A stretch of DNA of 41,506 nt from an uncultured Solobacterium sp. (GTDB taxonomy: Bacteria > Bacillota_I > Bacilli_A > Erysipelotrichales > Erysipelotrichaceae), in the NCBI GenBank assembly GCA_900543035.1, contig UQPV01000022.1, positions 1-41,506 on the forward strand, read 5' to 3'. Within the stretch, counting starts at the first letter, position 1; each line of letters starts with the position of its first letter. Below the pieces are notes generated by a model. The model did no database searches, had not been told where the DNA came from, and was given only the letters and a program-made list of their open reading frames with translations. This document shows positions 23,153-32,513 of this stretch, piece after piece. Made by a program: the position numbers and the translations under genes.

Positions 23153-24505
23153 ATGGCAAGAGAGCTGCCGCACAGCACCGAGGCGGAACAGGCGATTCTC
23201 GGCGCCATGCTGGTCTATCCTTCCGTGGTGAACATCGCGGTGGATCAGGATCTGCAGGCGGATGAGTTCTACCTCGATGTGCATCGCCGCATCTATGGCT
23301 GCATGATGGATCTGCGCGAGCTCGGGCAGAACATCGATGTCGCGACGCTGATCACTCGGCTCAATGATACGGAACAGCTTTCGATGGCCGGCGGGGCGGA
23401 CTATGTCATCAAGCTGAGTGACAGCGCGGTCTCCAGCGCCAACGGCATCTATTACATCAATATCATCAAGGAACGCTGTCACCTGCGCCGGCTGATCGAG
23501 ACGGCGCAGCAGATCGCTGAGGAGGGCTTTGATACCGGCAGCCCGCTGGACGATGTGCTCGATCAGGCGGAGCGGCAGATCCTGGAGGTGACCCGCAGCC
23601 GCCGGGCGAGCGAGTTCCAGTCGAGCAAGGAAGTGGTGGGCCGCGTCATCCGCGAGCTGGTCACGCTGCGGGAGAGCGACAACCACATCACCGGCGTGCG
23701 TACCGGCTATCAGGATCTGGACCGCATGACCAACGGCTTTCAGCGCGGCGATCTCATCATCCTGGCTGCCCGCCCGGCGATGGGAAAGACAGCGCTCGCG
23801 CTGAACCTGGGCATGTACACCGCATTGCGCAATCCAGGCGCCGTCGCCTTCTTCTCGCTGGAAATGCCGGCAGATTCGCTGATGAAGCGACTGCTCAGCG
23901 CGAAGAGCCAGGTCGAGGGCGGCAAGCTGCGCAGCGGGAACATCACGGATGAAGAGCTCAACCGGCTCAATGAGGCCGGCAGCGAGCTGGGCGCGGCCCG
24001 CATCTACATCGACGATTCCGCGAGCATCAAGGTCTCTCAGATCTTTTCCAAATGCCGCAAGCTGATGAGCGAGCAGGGGCTTTCTTTGATCGTCATCGAC
24101 TATCTGCAGCTGATCAGCGGCAGCGGCAAGAGCGGGGACAACCGCCAGCAGGAGGTCAGTGAGATCTCGCGCAACCTGAAGATCTTGGCCAAGGAGATGA
24201 ACTGTCCGGTCATCGCGCTGTCACAGCTTTCTCGAAGCGTAGAGAGCCGCGATGACAAGACACCGCGGCTGTCCGATCTGCGAGAGTCCGGCGCGATCGA
24301 GCAGGATGCCGACATCGTCATGTTCCTGTATCGCGAAGAATATTACAAGAAGACGAAGGAGCAGGAGGCAAACGCCGATCAAAACGAAGTGGTCGACCTG
24401 AACCTGGCCAAGCATCGTAATGGCAGCGTCGGCCATGTGTCGCTCGTCTTCAACAAGTCGATCTCGGCCTTCTATAATCATCTGGATGCAGGAGGAAGAG
24501 CGTGA
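23153..24505 (+). CDS. dnaB: Replicative DNA helicase DnaB (DnaC of Bacillus)
   Basis: The 450-residue hexameric helicase unwinds DNA at the replication fork. Its N-terminal domain begins LPHSTEAEQAILGAML; the RecA-like domain has Walker A ARPAMGKTALAL near residue 205, Walker B LIVIDYLQLI near 313, and the LSQLSRSVESRDDKTPRLSDLRESG region typical of the family. Start ATG 23153 follows CAGGAGGG. The stop overlaps the walJ start by one base (TGATG). Confidence 0.97.
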   Translation: MARELPHSTEAEQAILGAMLVYPSVVNIAVDQDLQADEFYLDVHRRIYGCMMDLRELGQNIDVATLITRLNDTEQLSMAGGADYVIKLSDSAVSSANGIYYINIIKERCHLRRLIETAQQIAEEGFDTGSPLDDVLDQAERQILEVTRSRRASEFQSSKEVVGRVIRELVTLRESDNHITGVRTGYQDLDRMTNGFQRGDLIILAARPAMGKTALALNLGMYTALRNPGAVAFFSLEMPADSLMKRLLSAKSQVEGGKLRSGNITDEELNRLNEAGSELGAARIYIDDSASIKVSQIFSKCRKLMSEQGLSLIVIDYLQLISGSGKSGDNRQQEVSEISRNLKILAKEMNCPVIALSQLSRSVESRDDKTPRLSDLRESGAIEQDADIVMFLYREEYYKKTKEQEANADQNEVVDLNLAKHRNGSVGHVSLVFNKSISAFYNHLDAGGRA

Positions 24506-25260
24506 TGAAGGCGGCATTGCTGGCCAGCGGTTCCAAAGGCAATTGCTGCCTGGTCCGCCATGGCAAGACGAGCATCATCATCGACTGCGGCGGCACGAAG
24601 CGCTATCTCACCCAATGCTTTGACCGCCTGCAGTATGATCCTGCCTGCGCGGATGCGCTGCTGGTGACGCATACGCATAAGGATCATGTGGCGCAGCTCA
24701 ACACGTTCAAGCATCTGCCGATCTATGCCTGGGCAGATCTGGGCGTTGCGGATCAGCGGGTCGTCGAGCCCTTTGAGACCTTTCAGATCGCCGAGATGCA
24801 GATCACGGTGCTCCCCCTTTCTCATGACGCCGCGAATACGGTGGGCTATGTGATCGAGGCCGGGGGAGAAAAGCTGGTCTACATCACCGATACCGGCTAT
24901 ATCCGCAATGATGTGAAGGAACGCATCGTCAATGCGGACTATTATATCTTTGAAAGCAATCATGATATCGAGATGCTCATGCAGACGAACCGGCCGGTCT
25001 ACATCAAGCAGCGCATCATCAATGACAGCGGGCATCTCAACAATGAGGACAGTGCCCGGGTGCTCAGCGAAGTGATCGGAGAGCGCACCAGGGAGATCGT
25101 GCAGGCGCACATCTCGCAGGAGGGCAACACGCGGGCGCAGGCGTATGGGGTGCTGGAGGCAGAACTGTCCCGGCGCGGACTGCTGCGCAGCGACCTGAAG
25201 CTCTTTCCCGCGGAACAGTTCGGCATCCATCTCATCGCAGGGAAGAACAACGCATCATGA
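24505..25260 (+). CDS. walJ: WalJ/YycJ-type metallo-beta-lactamase-fold hydrolase
   Basis: This 251-residue MBL-fold protein is related to YycJ/WalJ, a putative DNA exonuclease often near walRK or dnaB. The metal-binding HTHKDH is near residue 54, and further family marks are LLASGSKGNCCLV at the start, LPLSHDAANTVGYVI and VYITDTGY, with ESNHDIEMLM and INDSGHLNNEDS later. ATG 24505 lies nine bases after GGAGG and is preferred over the overlapping GTG 24502. It closes the yybS-gdpP-rplI-dnaB-walJ operon. No walRK genes are in the window. Confidence 0.9.
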   Translation: MKAALLASGSKGNCCLVRHGKTSIIIDCGGTKRYLTQCFDRLQYDPACADALLVTHTHKDHVAQLNTFKHLPIYAWADLGVADQRVVEPFETFQIAEMQITVLPLSHDAANTVGYVIEAGGEKLVYITDTGYIRNDVKERIVNADYYIFESNHDIEMLMQTNRPVYIKQRIINDSGHLNNEDSARVLSEVIGERTREIVQAHISQEGNTRAQAYGVLEAELSRRGLLRSDLKLFPAEQFGIHLIAGKNNAS

Positions 25261-25266
25261 GCGATC

Positions 25267-25294
25267 AGTCAGGAACAGCTTCCTGACTTTTTTT
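25267..25294 (+). terminator. Terminator of the yybS-walJ operon
   Basis: AGTCAGGAA (25267-25275) pairs with TTCCTGACT (25280-25288) around a CAGC loop, followed by a seven-base T-run. Confidence 0.9.
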
Positions 25295-25311
25295 CTGCCA
25301 TGACCTGCAGG

Positions 25312-25381
25312 TTTTGCAAAATACTACTGTATTTCACAGATGTTTCACCATTTTTCAAACTTGTTTCAAAATACATTCACA
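25312..25381. promoter_or_regulatory. Helically phased TTCAMM repeats and overlapping palindromes before the sialidase gene
   Basis: Five related hexamers start at 25333 (TTCACA), 25344 (TTCACC), 25354 (TTCAAA), 25365 (TTCAAA) and 25376 (TTCACA). The steps are 11, 10, 11 and 11 bases, so all lie on one DNA face, and the last is the -35. At the left end are TTTTGCAAAA (25312-25321) and the palindrome AAATAC-N4-GTATTT (25319-25334), which overlap each other and the first hexamer. The arrangement resembles a multi-site OmpR/PhoB-family box. The binding protein is unknown. Confidence 0.6.
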
Positions 25382-25403
25382 ATGCACTGATCCATGCTAT
25401 AAT
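25376..25403 (+). promoter_or_regulatory. Promoter of the sialidase gene
   Basis: TTCACA (25376-25381) and TATAAT (25398-25403) are separated by 16 bases, with TGC before the -10 (extended -10). The start codon lies 67 bases after the -10 behind AAAAAAAGGAG. Confidence 0.75.
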
Positions 25404-25469
25404 GGAATATATGTAAGGGGTTGCACCTGCTTGTGCGGCCTTCATGCATGAAAAAAAGGAGAATGAGAG

Positions 25470-28400
25470 ATGAAGAAGAGAACGACACAGACGTATTCGA
25501 TCTTGCTGGCGTCCATGCTGGGCGTCAGTTCCGTGGTGCCTGCTTCGATGATGCCGGTGATGGCGCAGACCGTCCGGGCATCGGCCACCAGGACGTATGC
25601 CGAAGGCGAGATGGTGAGCGTGAATGGCGGAGAAGGCGCCATCGATGCCAGCAGCGATGTATCCGCCTTCGTCGGGCTGGAGGACTTTACCTTCAACGCG
25701 ACCTTTACCGTGACGGGCAGCAGCGTCAATTCCCTGTTTTTCCTGGGAGACAGCACCCGGCAGAACAACTACATCACCGTTTATGTGAACGGACATACCA
25801 TCGGCGTGGAATCCCGCGACGCTTCGGGCGCGCAACAGATCAGCGGAGCGACCGTAACGCTCAATGATGTGGATTTTTCCCAGCAGCATAAGCTGACCTT
25901 TACCATGGACGGCGGCAATCTTTACCGCATCTATCTGGATGGCGAAATGGTCAAGGAAGGCAGCGTGAGCGTCAACTTCAGTGCCGGCTTGTTCGACAGC
26001 GCGGACTACATGGGATTCGGCAATGGCAAACGAGCCAACGGCGGCAATCCGTATCCGCTGACCGGTTCGATCGGCGATATCGAGCTGTATGACAGCGCCT
26101 TGAGCGAAGAAGATATCCTGAGCTATCACCGCGGCGAGCTGGGCAATGCCGTGTACACTTATGAAAACGCCTATGGCGAGAGCGTGAACGACACCGAGGG
26201 ACTCAGCGCGGTGAAGGATCTGACGCAGGGCAGCATCAGCGTGCGTTACCGCATCAATGATCCTGCGGACGGCCCGATGATGCTCATGGCGGTATCAGAC
26301 GGCACCCAGGACCGCAGCTATCTGGGCCTGTATGTCAATCCGGCCAGCAATCAGCTGGGCTTTGACGCGCCGGGCAATGCGCTGTTTTCCGGGAAGACGC
26401 TCAGCTTGAGCCGCTATGGCAAATCGATCGCAGATACATCCTGGCATACGCTGACCGTGACCAAGGCAGATGGCGGCATCCGCTTCTACCTGGACGGCGA
26501 GTATCTGGATCAGTATACCAACGGCATCACCTCAGGCTTCTTTAACACCGTGAGCAGCCCGGACAGCCTGGGCATCGGTTATGTTAACCGCGCGACAGGC
26601 AATGAGATGGCGCTGGACGGTGCGATCGACTATGTCAATGTCTATGGCAGCGTGCTGAGCGAGAGCGAGATCGCGCTCGAACATGAGACGACGGCGTGGG
26701 AGCCGGATCAGGCCCCGGACATGAGCAACGCCTACAAGAGCGATCCGATCGATCTGTATTACACCGGGTATCAGAATGTGACGGCGTACCGTATCCCTTC
26801 GCTGCTCACGACGAGCGCCGGTACGCAGCTGGCCTTCATCGATGAGCGGAACAGCGGTGCGGGCGATGCCGGCAACATCGATGCTGTCGTGCGCCGCAAG
26901 AGCGCGGACAGCGATACGTTCTCTGCGCCGATCACGCTGATCGACCTGCCGAACAACGGCGGATCCGCGGCCTTTACCATCGACGCTTCCGCGGTGCAGG
27001 ATCAGGAGACCGGACGGATCTTCATGCTCATCGATATGTTCCCGGAAAGCTCCGGACTGATGGACACCTCACAGCTGACCACCGGCACCGGATACAAGGA
27101 AGTGGACGGCGAGATGTGCCAGATCCTGTATTATAATGACGGCACGCATGCAGAAGCCGGCGTCATCCGCAATGTGGATGAAAACGGCATCGGCCATGTC
27201 TATGACGATGAGGGAAACGACACCGGCTACACGGTCATCGTGAATACCGGCGGCGCATCCGATGAAAAGGGCAACCTGTATAAGGACGGCGAATATAAAG
27301 GCAACATCTACATGCTGAGAAACGGACCGGACAAGGGCGAACTGGTCGTGCTGAACACGACTTATCTGTGGCTCGTCTATTCAGATGACGATGGACAGAC
27401 TTGGTCTGATCCGGTCGACATCACCCCGCAGGTCAAGGAAGACTGGATGGTATTCCTGGGCACCGGACCAGGGGCAGGCATCCAGCTGCAGGACGGCAAC
27501 CTGGTGTTCCCGGTCTACAGCGCCAACACCAACGTAGGCGCGAGCCAGTCCTCCGCGGTGATCATCAGCGAGGACCATGGCGAGACGTGGAAGCTGGGCG
27601 ACAGCCCGCAGACCCTTCGCGGATATGACCGCGAGACGATGACCGGCGGCGGCATGCTGACAGAATCCCAGGCCGTTCAGCTCAATGACGGCCGCGTGCT
27701 GCTGTTCATGCGCAACAGCATCTCCAACCATGTCTATATGGCCACGAGCACAGACGGCGGCATGACCTGGGACAGCATCGAAGAGATCAGCGAGCTGAAT
27801 GAGTATTACTGCCAGCTGTCCGTCATTCATTACAATAAGGATGACGGGGAATATCTCCTGCTGAGCAACCCGAACGTATCCGGACGATATGACGGCTGGG
27901 TGCATCTGGGCAAGGTCAATGAAGACGGATCCATCAGCTGGGAATATGCCCAGCAGCTCAATGAAGGAAAATTCCAGTATTCCTGCCTGAGCGTATTGGA
28001 GAATGACGGAGAAAACCCGGTATTCGGTCTGCTGTATGAAGACGATACCGACGGTTCATTCGACATCAAGTATACAGAATTCGATGAGAATTTCGTCAAG
28101 GCGCCGCTGATCACCGAAGAGCTGAGCGCGCCGCAGATCGTTGATTCATCCGCTGAGATCGATGGCACCGACATCACCGTGACGCTGACGTTCGATCAGG
28201 ACATCATGGCGGTGGGCACGCCGAAGCTCGAGCTGACATTGGGAACCGAGGCATTTGAAGCAGACTATGCGGACGGTTCAGGCACAGAGACGATCACCTT
28301 CAAGGGCACATTGCCGGAAGGCGTCAAGGGCATCGTGCGCGCCAAGGGCATCTCGCTGGAGGAAGGCCTGTTGGAGAACATCAGAAACAAGGGCGTGGAC

Positions 28401-30482
28401 GAGATCGACCTGGAGCTGTATGACCTCACCCGCATCACGGAAGGCCTCAGCATCCATGACTACTCATCCCAGCAGTCCGCAAGCACGGCGCCGGATACCG
28501 ACGGTGCGGCCGTGAACGTGCTGGATGGCAACGTGCGGACTTACTGGCACTCCGTATGGAGCGATGCTTCTTACCAGCTGCCGCAGTATGTGAGCGTGGA
28601 TCTGGGAGAGACACAGGAAATCTATAAGGTCGGCTATGTCGGACGTTATGGCAACGCCAATGGCCGCATCGAGGAATACAGCATTTCCGTCAGCACCGAT
28701 GGAGAGCATTACACCGAAGTGCAGTGCGGCACGTTCCAGAACATCGATGGCGAGCAGCAGGTGGAATTCGCGCCGGTAGAAGCGCGTTATGTGCGGATGA
28801 CGGCATATTCCGCATATGGCAACGGCGGAACGCAGAGCTGCTCCATGGCGGAGATGATGATCTATGCTTATGCGGAAGGCGTCATCGAGCAGGGCGATCT
28901 TACTGCCCTCAACGAGCTGATCGCTTCCGTGCAGGAGCTGGATGCCGATACTTACTCCGCGGTGAGCTGGGCAGCCCTTCAGGAGGCGCTGGAGGATGCG
29001 CTCGCCATCAGCACTTCCCAGGATCCGGTCTCTCAGGCGATGATCGACAGCGCACGCGACGCACTGCAGGATGCGGCAGATGCCCTGGTGGACATCACTC
29101 GCGTCAAAGACAAGCTGGCAGAAGCAGAAGCGCTGGATGAAAGTGACTATACCGAAGCGTCCTGGGCGGCACTGCAGACCGTGCTGGCACAGGCCCGCGA
29201 ACAGATGGATCAGGCGACGAGCAGCCGTGAAGTGACCGACATCGTCATGCGCATCGACAATGCGATGAATGCCCTGGTGGAAGAAGTGAGCGATACTGCC
29301 AGCGAAGCAGCCGTACAGGCACTGCACGACATGGTCGACAAGGCCGTTGCCCTGGGCTCTGATGACGCGGCACTCAACGCAGCGATCACCAATGCACAGG
29401 CCGTACTGGCCAAGGAAGCGCCGGCCACGACCGAAGTCGTCACCGCACTGCTCGATCTGAGCGAAGCGATGCAGGCGCTGAATATCGATGAAAGCACGGA
29501 CGCCCTGCGTAAAGATGTACAGGCGACGATCGACTTCATCAACGAAAACATTTTGAACGATGTAGAAGGACTCCGTCCGGGCAAGGTACAGGCGCTGAAA
29601 GACGCCGTCCAGGCCGCACAGACACTGCTCGATGACCCTAAAGCGACCGCAGATGCGCTGAAGACAGCGAACAAAGCGATGACCAAGGCAGCACAGGAGC
29701 TGTGGGAGATCGTCTCCAAGGCAGAGCTGAGCGCGTTGATCGAAGCCGCTAACGGATATCTTGCCGGCGACTACACGGCAGACAGCCTCGAAGCGCTGCA
29801 GACAGCGATCGAATCTGCACAGGCCGTAGCAGCCAATGAAAACGCGACAACTGCTGAGGTAACCGAAGCCATCACAAACCTGGCAAACGCGATCGCCGGA
29901 CTGGAGGTCATCACATTGGATACGAGCGCGCTCGTCCATGAGATCGAGCTCGTGAATGAGATGCTCGCCAATATCGATAACTATGTGCCAAGCAGTGTGG
30001 AAGGACTGGCAGATAAGCTGGCTGATGCGCAGAACGCGCTGGAGAATGCGGCGAGCCAGGCAGAGATCGATGAAGCAGTCAAGGCGCTTCGTGAAGCGAG
30101 ACTGAGTGCGCGCACGAAGGCTGACGTGAGCGCATTGGAGGCGCTGATCGCACAGGTGAACGCTCTTGACCTGCGCGCTTATACGCTGGACAGCGTGGTG
30201 CCGGTCAACCGGCTGATGACGCTGCTGACGCAGGCCGTGAACGATCCGGAGATCACCCAGGCCGAAGCAGATGATCTGGCTGCGCAGATGCAGGCGGCCA
30301 TCGATCAGCTGCAGCCGGTCAGCGAAGAAAGCACATCTGCGGAAAGCGGAGCACAGACGTCAGATGATGCGTCTGCGGCCGATACTTCGGCGGCGGCACA
30401 GAGCGGCATGTTCGCCGCAGTGCTTGGCGCAGCTGCCGGCATGCTCACGCTGATGAAGCGCCGGAAGGGACAGAAGCGCTGA
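25470..30482 (+). CDS. Large multidomain cell-surface sialidase (GH33)
   Basis: This 1670-residue enzyme cleaves terminal sialic acid from host glycoproteins. Domains in order: signal peptide (about 1-38); two concanavalin-like modules (about 50-220 and 230-410), the first CBM40-like; GH33 catalytic domain (about 425-890); an Ig-like linker; an F5/8-type CBM32 (about 995-1135); several FIVAR-like helical repeats (about 1140-1620); and a C-terminal membrane helix with a KRRKGQKR tail but no LPXTG. Catalytic-domain marks include the YRIP motif at 440-443, arginine triad Arg441, Arg748 and Arg806, Glu732, the nucleophile candidate Tyr837 in YSCLS, and Asp boxes at 638, 700 and 760. The insertion with GTGYKEVDG and FLGTGPGAGIQ matches NanI-type sialidases. 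No sialic-acid catabolic genes lie nearby. Confidence 0.93.
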   Translation: MKKRTTQTYSILLASMLGVSSVVPASMMPVMAQTVRASATRTYAEGEMVSVNGGEGAIDASSDVSAFVGLEDFTFNATFTVTGSSVNSLFFLGDSTRQNNYITVYVNGHTIGVESRDASGAQQISGATVTLNDVDFSQQHKLTFTMDGGNLYRIYLDGEMVKEGSVSVNFSAGLFDSADYMGFGNGKRANGGNPYPLTGSIGDIELYDSALSEEDILSYHRGELGNAVYTYENAYGESVNDTEGLSAVKDLTQGSISVRYRINDPADGPMMLMAVSDGTQDRSYLGLYVNPASNQLGFDAPGNALFSGKTLSLSRYGKSIADTSWHTLTVTKADGGIRFYLDGEYLDQYTNGITSGFFNTVSSPDSLGIGYVNRATGNEMALDGAIDYVNVYGSVLSESEIALEHETTAWEPDQAPDMSNAYKSDPIDLYYTGYQNVTAYRIPSLLTTSAGTQLAFIDERNSGAGDAGNIDAVVRRKSADSDTFSAPITLIDLPNNGGSAAFTIDASAVQDQETGRIFMLIDMFPESSGLMDTSQLTTGTGYKEVDGEMCQILYYNDGTHAEAGVIRNVDENGIGHVYDDEGNDTGYTVIVNTGGASDEKGNLYKDGEYKGNIYMLRNGPDKGELVVLNTTYLWLVYSDDDGQTWSDPVDITPQVKEDWMVFLGTGPGAGIQLQDGNLVFPVYSANTNVGASQSSAVIISEDHGETWKLGDSPQTLRGYDRETMTGGGMLTESQAVQLNDGRVLLFMRNSISNHVYMATSTDGGMTWDSIEEISELNEYYCQLSVIHYNKDDGEYLLLSNPNVSGRYDGWVHLGKVNEDGSISWEYAQQLNEGKFQYSCLSVLENDGENPVFGLLYEDDTDGSFDIKYTEFDENFVKAPLITEELSAPQIVDSSAEIDGTDITVTLTFDQDIMAVGTPKLELTLGTEAFEADYADGSGTETITFKGTLPEGVKGIVRAKGISLEEGLLENIRNKGVDEIDLELYDLTRITEGLSIHDYSSQQSASTAPDTDGAAVNVLDGNVRTYWHSVWSDASYQLPQYVSVDLGETQEIYKVGYVGRYGNANGRIEEYSISVSTDGEHYTEVQCGTFQNIDGEQQVEFAPVEARYVRMTAYSAYGNGGTQSCSMAEMMIYAYAEGVIEQGDLTALNELIASVQELDADTYSAVSWAALQEALEDALAISTSQDPVSQAMIDSARDALQDAADALVDITRVKDKLAEAEALDESDYTEASWAALQTVLAQAREQMDQATSSREVTDIVMRIDNAMNALVEEVSDTASEAAVQALHDMVDKAVALGSDDAALNAAITNAQAVLAKEAPATTEVVTALLDLSEAMQALNIDESTDALRKDVQATIDFINENILNDVEGLRPGKVQALKDAVQAAQTLLDDPKATADALKTANKAMTKAAQELWEIVSKAELSALIEAANGYLAGDYTADSLEALQTAIESAQAVAANENATTAEVTEAITNLANAIAGLEVITLDTSALVHEIELVNEMLANIDNYVPSSVEGLADKLADAQNALENAASQAEIDEAVKALREARLSARTKADVSALEALIAQVNALDLRAYTLDSVVPVNRLMTLLTQAVNDPEITQAEADDLAAQMQAAIDQLQPVSEESTSAESGAQTSDDASAADTSAAAQSGMFAAVLGAAAGMLTLMKRRKGQKR

Positions 30483-30532
30483 CCCTCTGTCTCATCATGA
30501 TCGATGCGAACGGCTGAAAGGAGGTGCGCATG

Positions 30533-31432
30533 ATGTATAATCCTCAGCTGGATACATTTCTGTGTGTGGCTGAATCCGGCAGCTTCAACAAGGCCGCCGA
30601 AAAGCTGTATATCTCTCCGCCTGCGGTCATCAAGCAGATCAACCTGCTTGAGGAGAGCCTGGGCCTGCAGCTGTTCGTGCGCACGCACCGCGGCCTGGTG
30701 CTGACAGAGGCAGGCAAGTCGCTGGTCCAGGACGCCAGATATATCATCCAATATTGCAAGGATTCGGTGACGCGTGCCCGCAATGCCATGCAGAGCAGCG
30801 GCAGCGTCATCCGCATCGGCACTTCGCTGATGACGCCCGCGCAGGTGCTGGTGGATCTGTGGCCGCGCCTGCACGGCGCGTGTCCGGATATCCGCTTTCA
30901 GCTCATCCCCTTTGACAATACGCCGGAAAATGCCAGGGAGATCTTAGCCAATCTGGGCCAGAACATCGATGTGGTGGCCGGCGTCTTCGATGAGACGATG
31001 CTCAGCCTGCGCAAGTGCGCGGGGCTCGAGCTGTCGCGTGAGCCGATCTGCTGCGCGGTTAGCCTGCATCATCGTCTGGCGCAAAAGGAGCGGCTGAGCA
31101 TCCAGGATCTGTATGGCGAAAAGCTGATGCTCATGCGGCGCAACTGGAGCCGGTATGTGGATCTGCTGCGGGATGACATCTGGAAAAACCACCCGCAGAT
31201 CCAAATCGTGGATTTTGATTTCTACGATGTGGACGCCTTCAACCGATGCGAAAACGAGAACTACGTGCTGATGGCGGTGGAAAACTGGCGTTATGTGCAC
31301 CCGCTGCTCAAGATCCTGCCAGTGGATTGGAATTACACCATCCCCTTCGGCTTGCTGCACTCGCCCTCGCCTTCGGCAGGGGTCAGCGCATTTCTGCGCG
31401 CGGTGGAAAAGACCGTGAAACAAGAGTGTTAA
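30533..31432 (+). CDS. LysR-family transcriptional regulator
   Basis: The 299-residue LysR-type protein has an N-terminal helix-turn-helix: MYNPQLDTFLCVAESGSFNKAAEKLYISPPAVIKQI, then the linker helix and FVRTHRGLVLTEAG (positions about 50-65). A type-2 periplasmic-binding-protein-like effector domain occupies residues 90-290. The start is ATG 30533, eight bases after AAAGGAGG; 30530 is possible. It lies 50 bases after the sialidase gene with no terminator between, so it may be co-transcribed with it and control the local genes. A terminator follows. The effector is unknown. Confidence 0.9.
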   Translation: MYNPQLDTFLCVAESGSFNKAAEKLYISPPAVIKQINLLEESLGLQLFVRTHRGLVLTEAGKSLVQDARYIIQYCKDSVTRARNAMQSSGSVIRIGTSLMTPAQVLVDLWPRLHGACPDIRFQLIPFDNTPENAREILANLGQNIDVVAGVFDETMLSLRKCAGLELSREPICCAVSLHHRLAQKERLSIQDLYGEKLMLMRRNWSRYVDLLRDDIWKNHPQIQIVDFDFYDVDAFNRCENENYVLMAVENWRYVHPLLKILPVDWNYTIPFGLLHSPSPSAGVSAFLRAVEKTVKQEC

Positions 31433-31459
31433 CACCGGAGTACATACTGCATAACGAAT

Positions 31460-31489
31460 CGAGACTTCTGCGGAGGTCTCGGTTTTTTT
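31460..31489 (+). terminator. Terminator after the LysR gene
   Basis: A 9-bp stem with one G-T pair joins 31460-31468 to 31473-31481 around a TGCG loop. A run of seven T's follows at 31483-31489. Confidence 0.85.
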
Positions 31490-31494
31490 ATAAT
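31489..31494 (+). promoter_or_regulatory. -10 box of the esterase gene at the end of the terminator
   Basis: TATAAT starts on the last T of the terminator T-run. No good -35 is seen at 17 bases (TTCTGC at 31466). Transcription from it would begin near 31501, downstream of ATG 31493, which supports TTG 31520 as the true start. Confidence 0.45.
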
Positions 31495-31519
31495 GAGGAC
31501 ACAGAAAGGGAAGAGTGTC

Positions 31520-32494
31520 TTGAAGAAATCATCATGGTCAGCAATCGTGCTGGTCTTGTCGCTCTGCCTGTGGGGCTGCAGCGCACGGCCCTTGGATGAA
31601 GGAGATGAGGCCATGCCTGCAAACGCAGAAATGTTCACCGCCGATACGCCGATCACCGCCGTCATCACCGATCCGGCATTCGGCCAGTTCGGCCGGCTGT
31701 TGTTCCCGGTGGATGACTGGTATTACAGCGGGGATACGCTGGGGGAGCTGCAGCTCACCTGGTACAGCCATATCGACCCGCAGGAAACGGTGGATATCGT
31801 CAATGACCTGAAGACACGCGCCTCAGCCGGGCAGCCGGTGTTCTTCGACATCTATACCGAAGAGGAGAAGGCGGCAGATCCGGACAAGGAGGATACCGGG
31901 CTGTTTTATTTTCCAGGCAGGCAGGGCGCGCCGTTTGCCCTTTGCAGCGCCGGAGGCGGCTTTGCTTATGTGGGCGCCATGCAGGACAGCCTGCCGCATG
32001 CGCTCGCGCTTTCCCAGCATGGCTATCACGCGTTTGCCCTGATCTACCGCCCAGGCGCACAGAGCGGCTGTGAAGATCTGGCCCGCGCCATCAGTTTCGT
32101 CTTTTCTCATGCCGAAGAGCTCGGGATCAGCACAGACTGCTATTCGCTGTGGGGCGGATCAGCCGGCGCAAGACTGTCCGCCTGGCTGGGGTCGTATGGC
32201 CTTGCGGCATTCGGCGGGGATGATCTGCCCCGTCCGGGCACGGTGGTCATGCAGTATACGGGACACAGCGAATACACCACGGATGATCCGCCGACCTTTG
32301 CCTGCGCAGGGGAACAAGACGGCATCGCGAACTGGCGTGTCATGCAGCGGCGCATCGACGCGCTTGCCGCAGCCGGCATCCCTGTGGAATTTCATCATTA
32401 TCCAACGCTTGGCCATGGGTTTGGCTTAGGCATAGGAACAGAAGCGGAAGGCTGGCTGGAGGAGGCCGTCGCCTTCTGGGAAGCGCAGATGTGA
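31520..32494 (+). CDS. Lipoprotein alpha/beta-hydrolase esterase (BD-FAE-like)
   Basis: From TTG 31520, eight bases after AAGGGA, the protein has 324 residues. Residues 1-19 form a lipoprotein signal with lipobox LWGC and Cys20 as the lipid anchor. The catalytic triad is visible: Ser214 in GGSAG, Asp267 in GEQDG and His299 in LGHGFG. The GHGFGLG and GWLEEAVAFWE end resembles BD-FAE-type acetyl/feruloyl esterases. It sits two genes after the sialidase, so removing acetyl groups from host glycans or sialic acids is an attractive guess but not shown. A start at ATG 31493 would place it on the terminator T-run without a ribosome site. Confidence 0.8.
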   Translation: MKKSSWSAIVLVLSLCLWGCSARPLDEGDEAMPANAEMFTADTPITAVITDPAFGQFGRLLFPVDDWYYSGDTLGELQLTWYSHIDPQETVDIVNDLKTRASAGQPVFFDIYTEEEKAADPDKEDTGLFYFPGRQGAPFALCSAGGGFAYVGAMQDSLPHALALSQHGYHAFALIYRPGAQSGCEDLARAISFVFSHAEELGISTDCYSLWGGSAGARLSAWLGSYGLAAFGGDDLPRPGTVVMQYTGHSEYTTDDPPTFACAGEQDGIANWRVMQRRIDALAAAGIPVEFHHYPTLGHGFGLGIGTEAEGWLEEAVAFWEAQM

Positions 32495-32513
32495 GCGGGA
32501 AAGGAAGGATCTT

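Noticed and set aside
28880..30330. DNA tandem repeat in the sialidase stalk
   Set aside because: The repeats are at the protein level (FIVAR-like helices) and are diverged in DNA; no CRISPR-like or exact tandem DNA repeat is present.
30300..30482. LPXTG sorting signal at the sialidase C-terminus
   Set aside because: No LPXTG-like pentapeptide precedes the terminal helix; only a helix and basic tail are present.
31493..31519. ATG 31493 as the esterase start
   Set aside because: It sits on the terminator T-run inside the -10 box, lacks a ribosome site, and would lie upstream of the expected transcript start.
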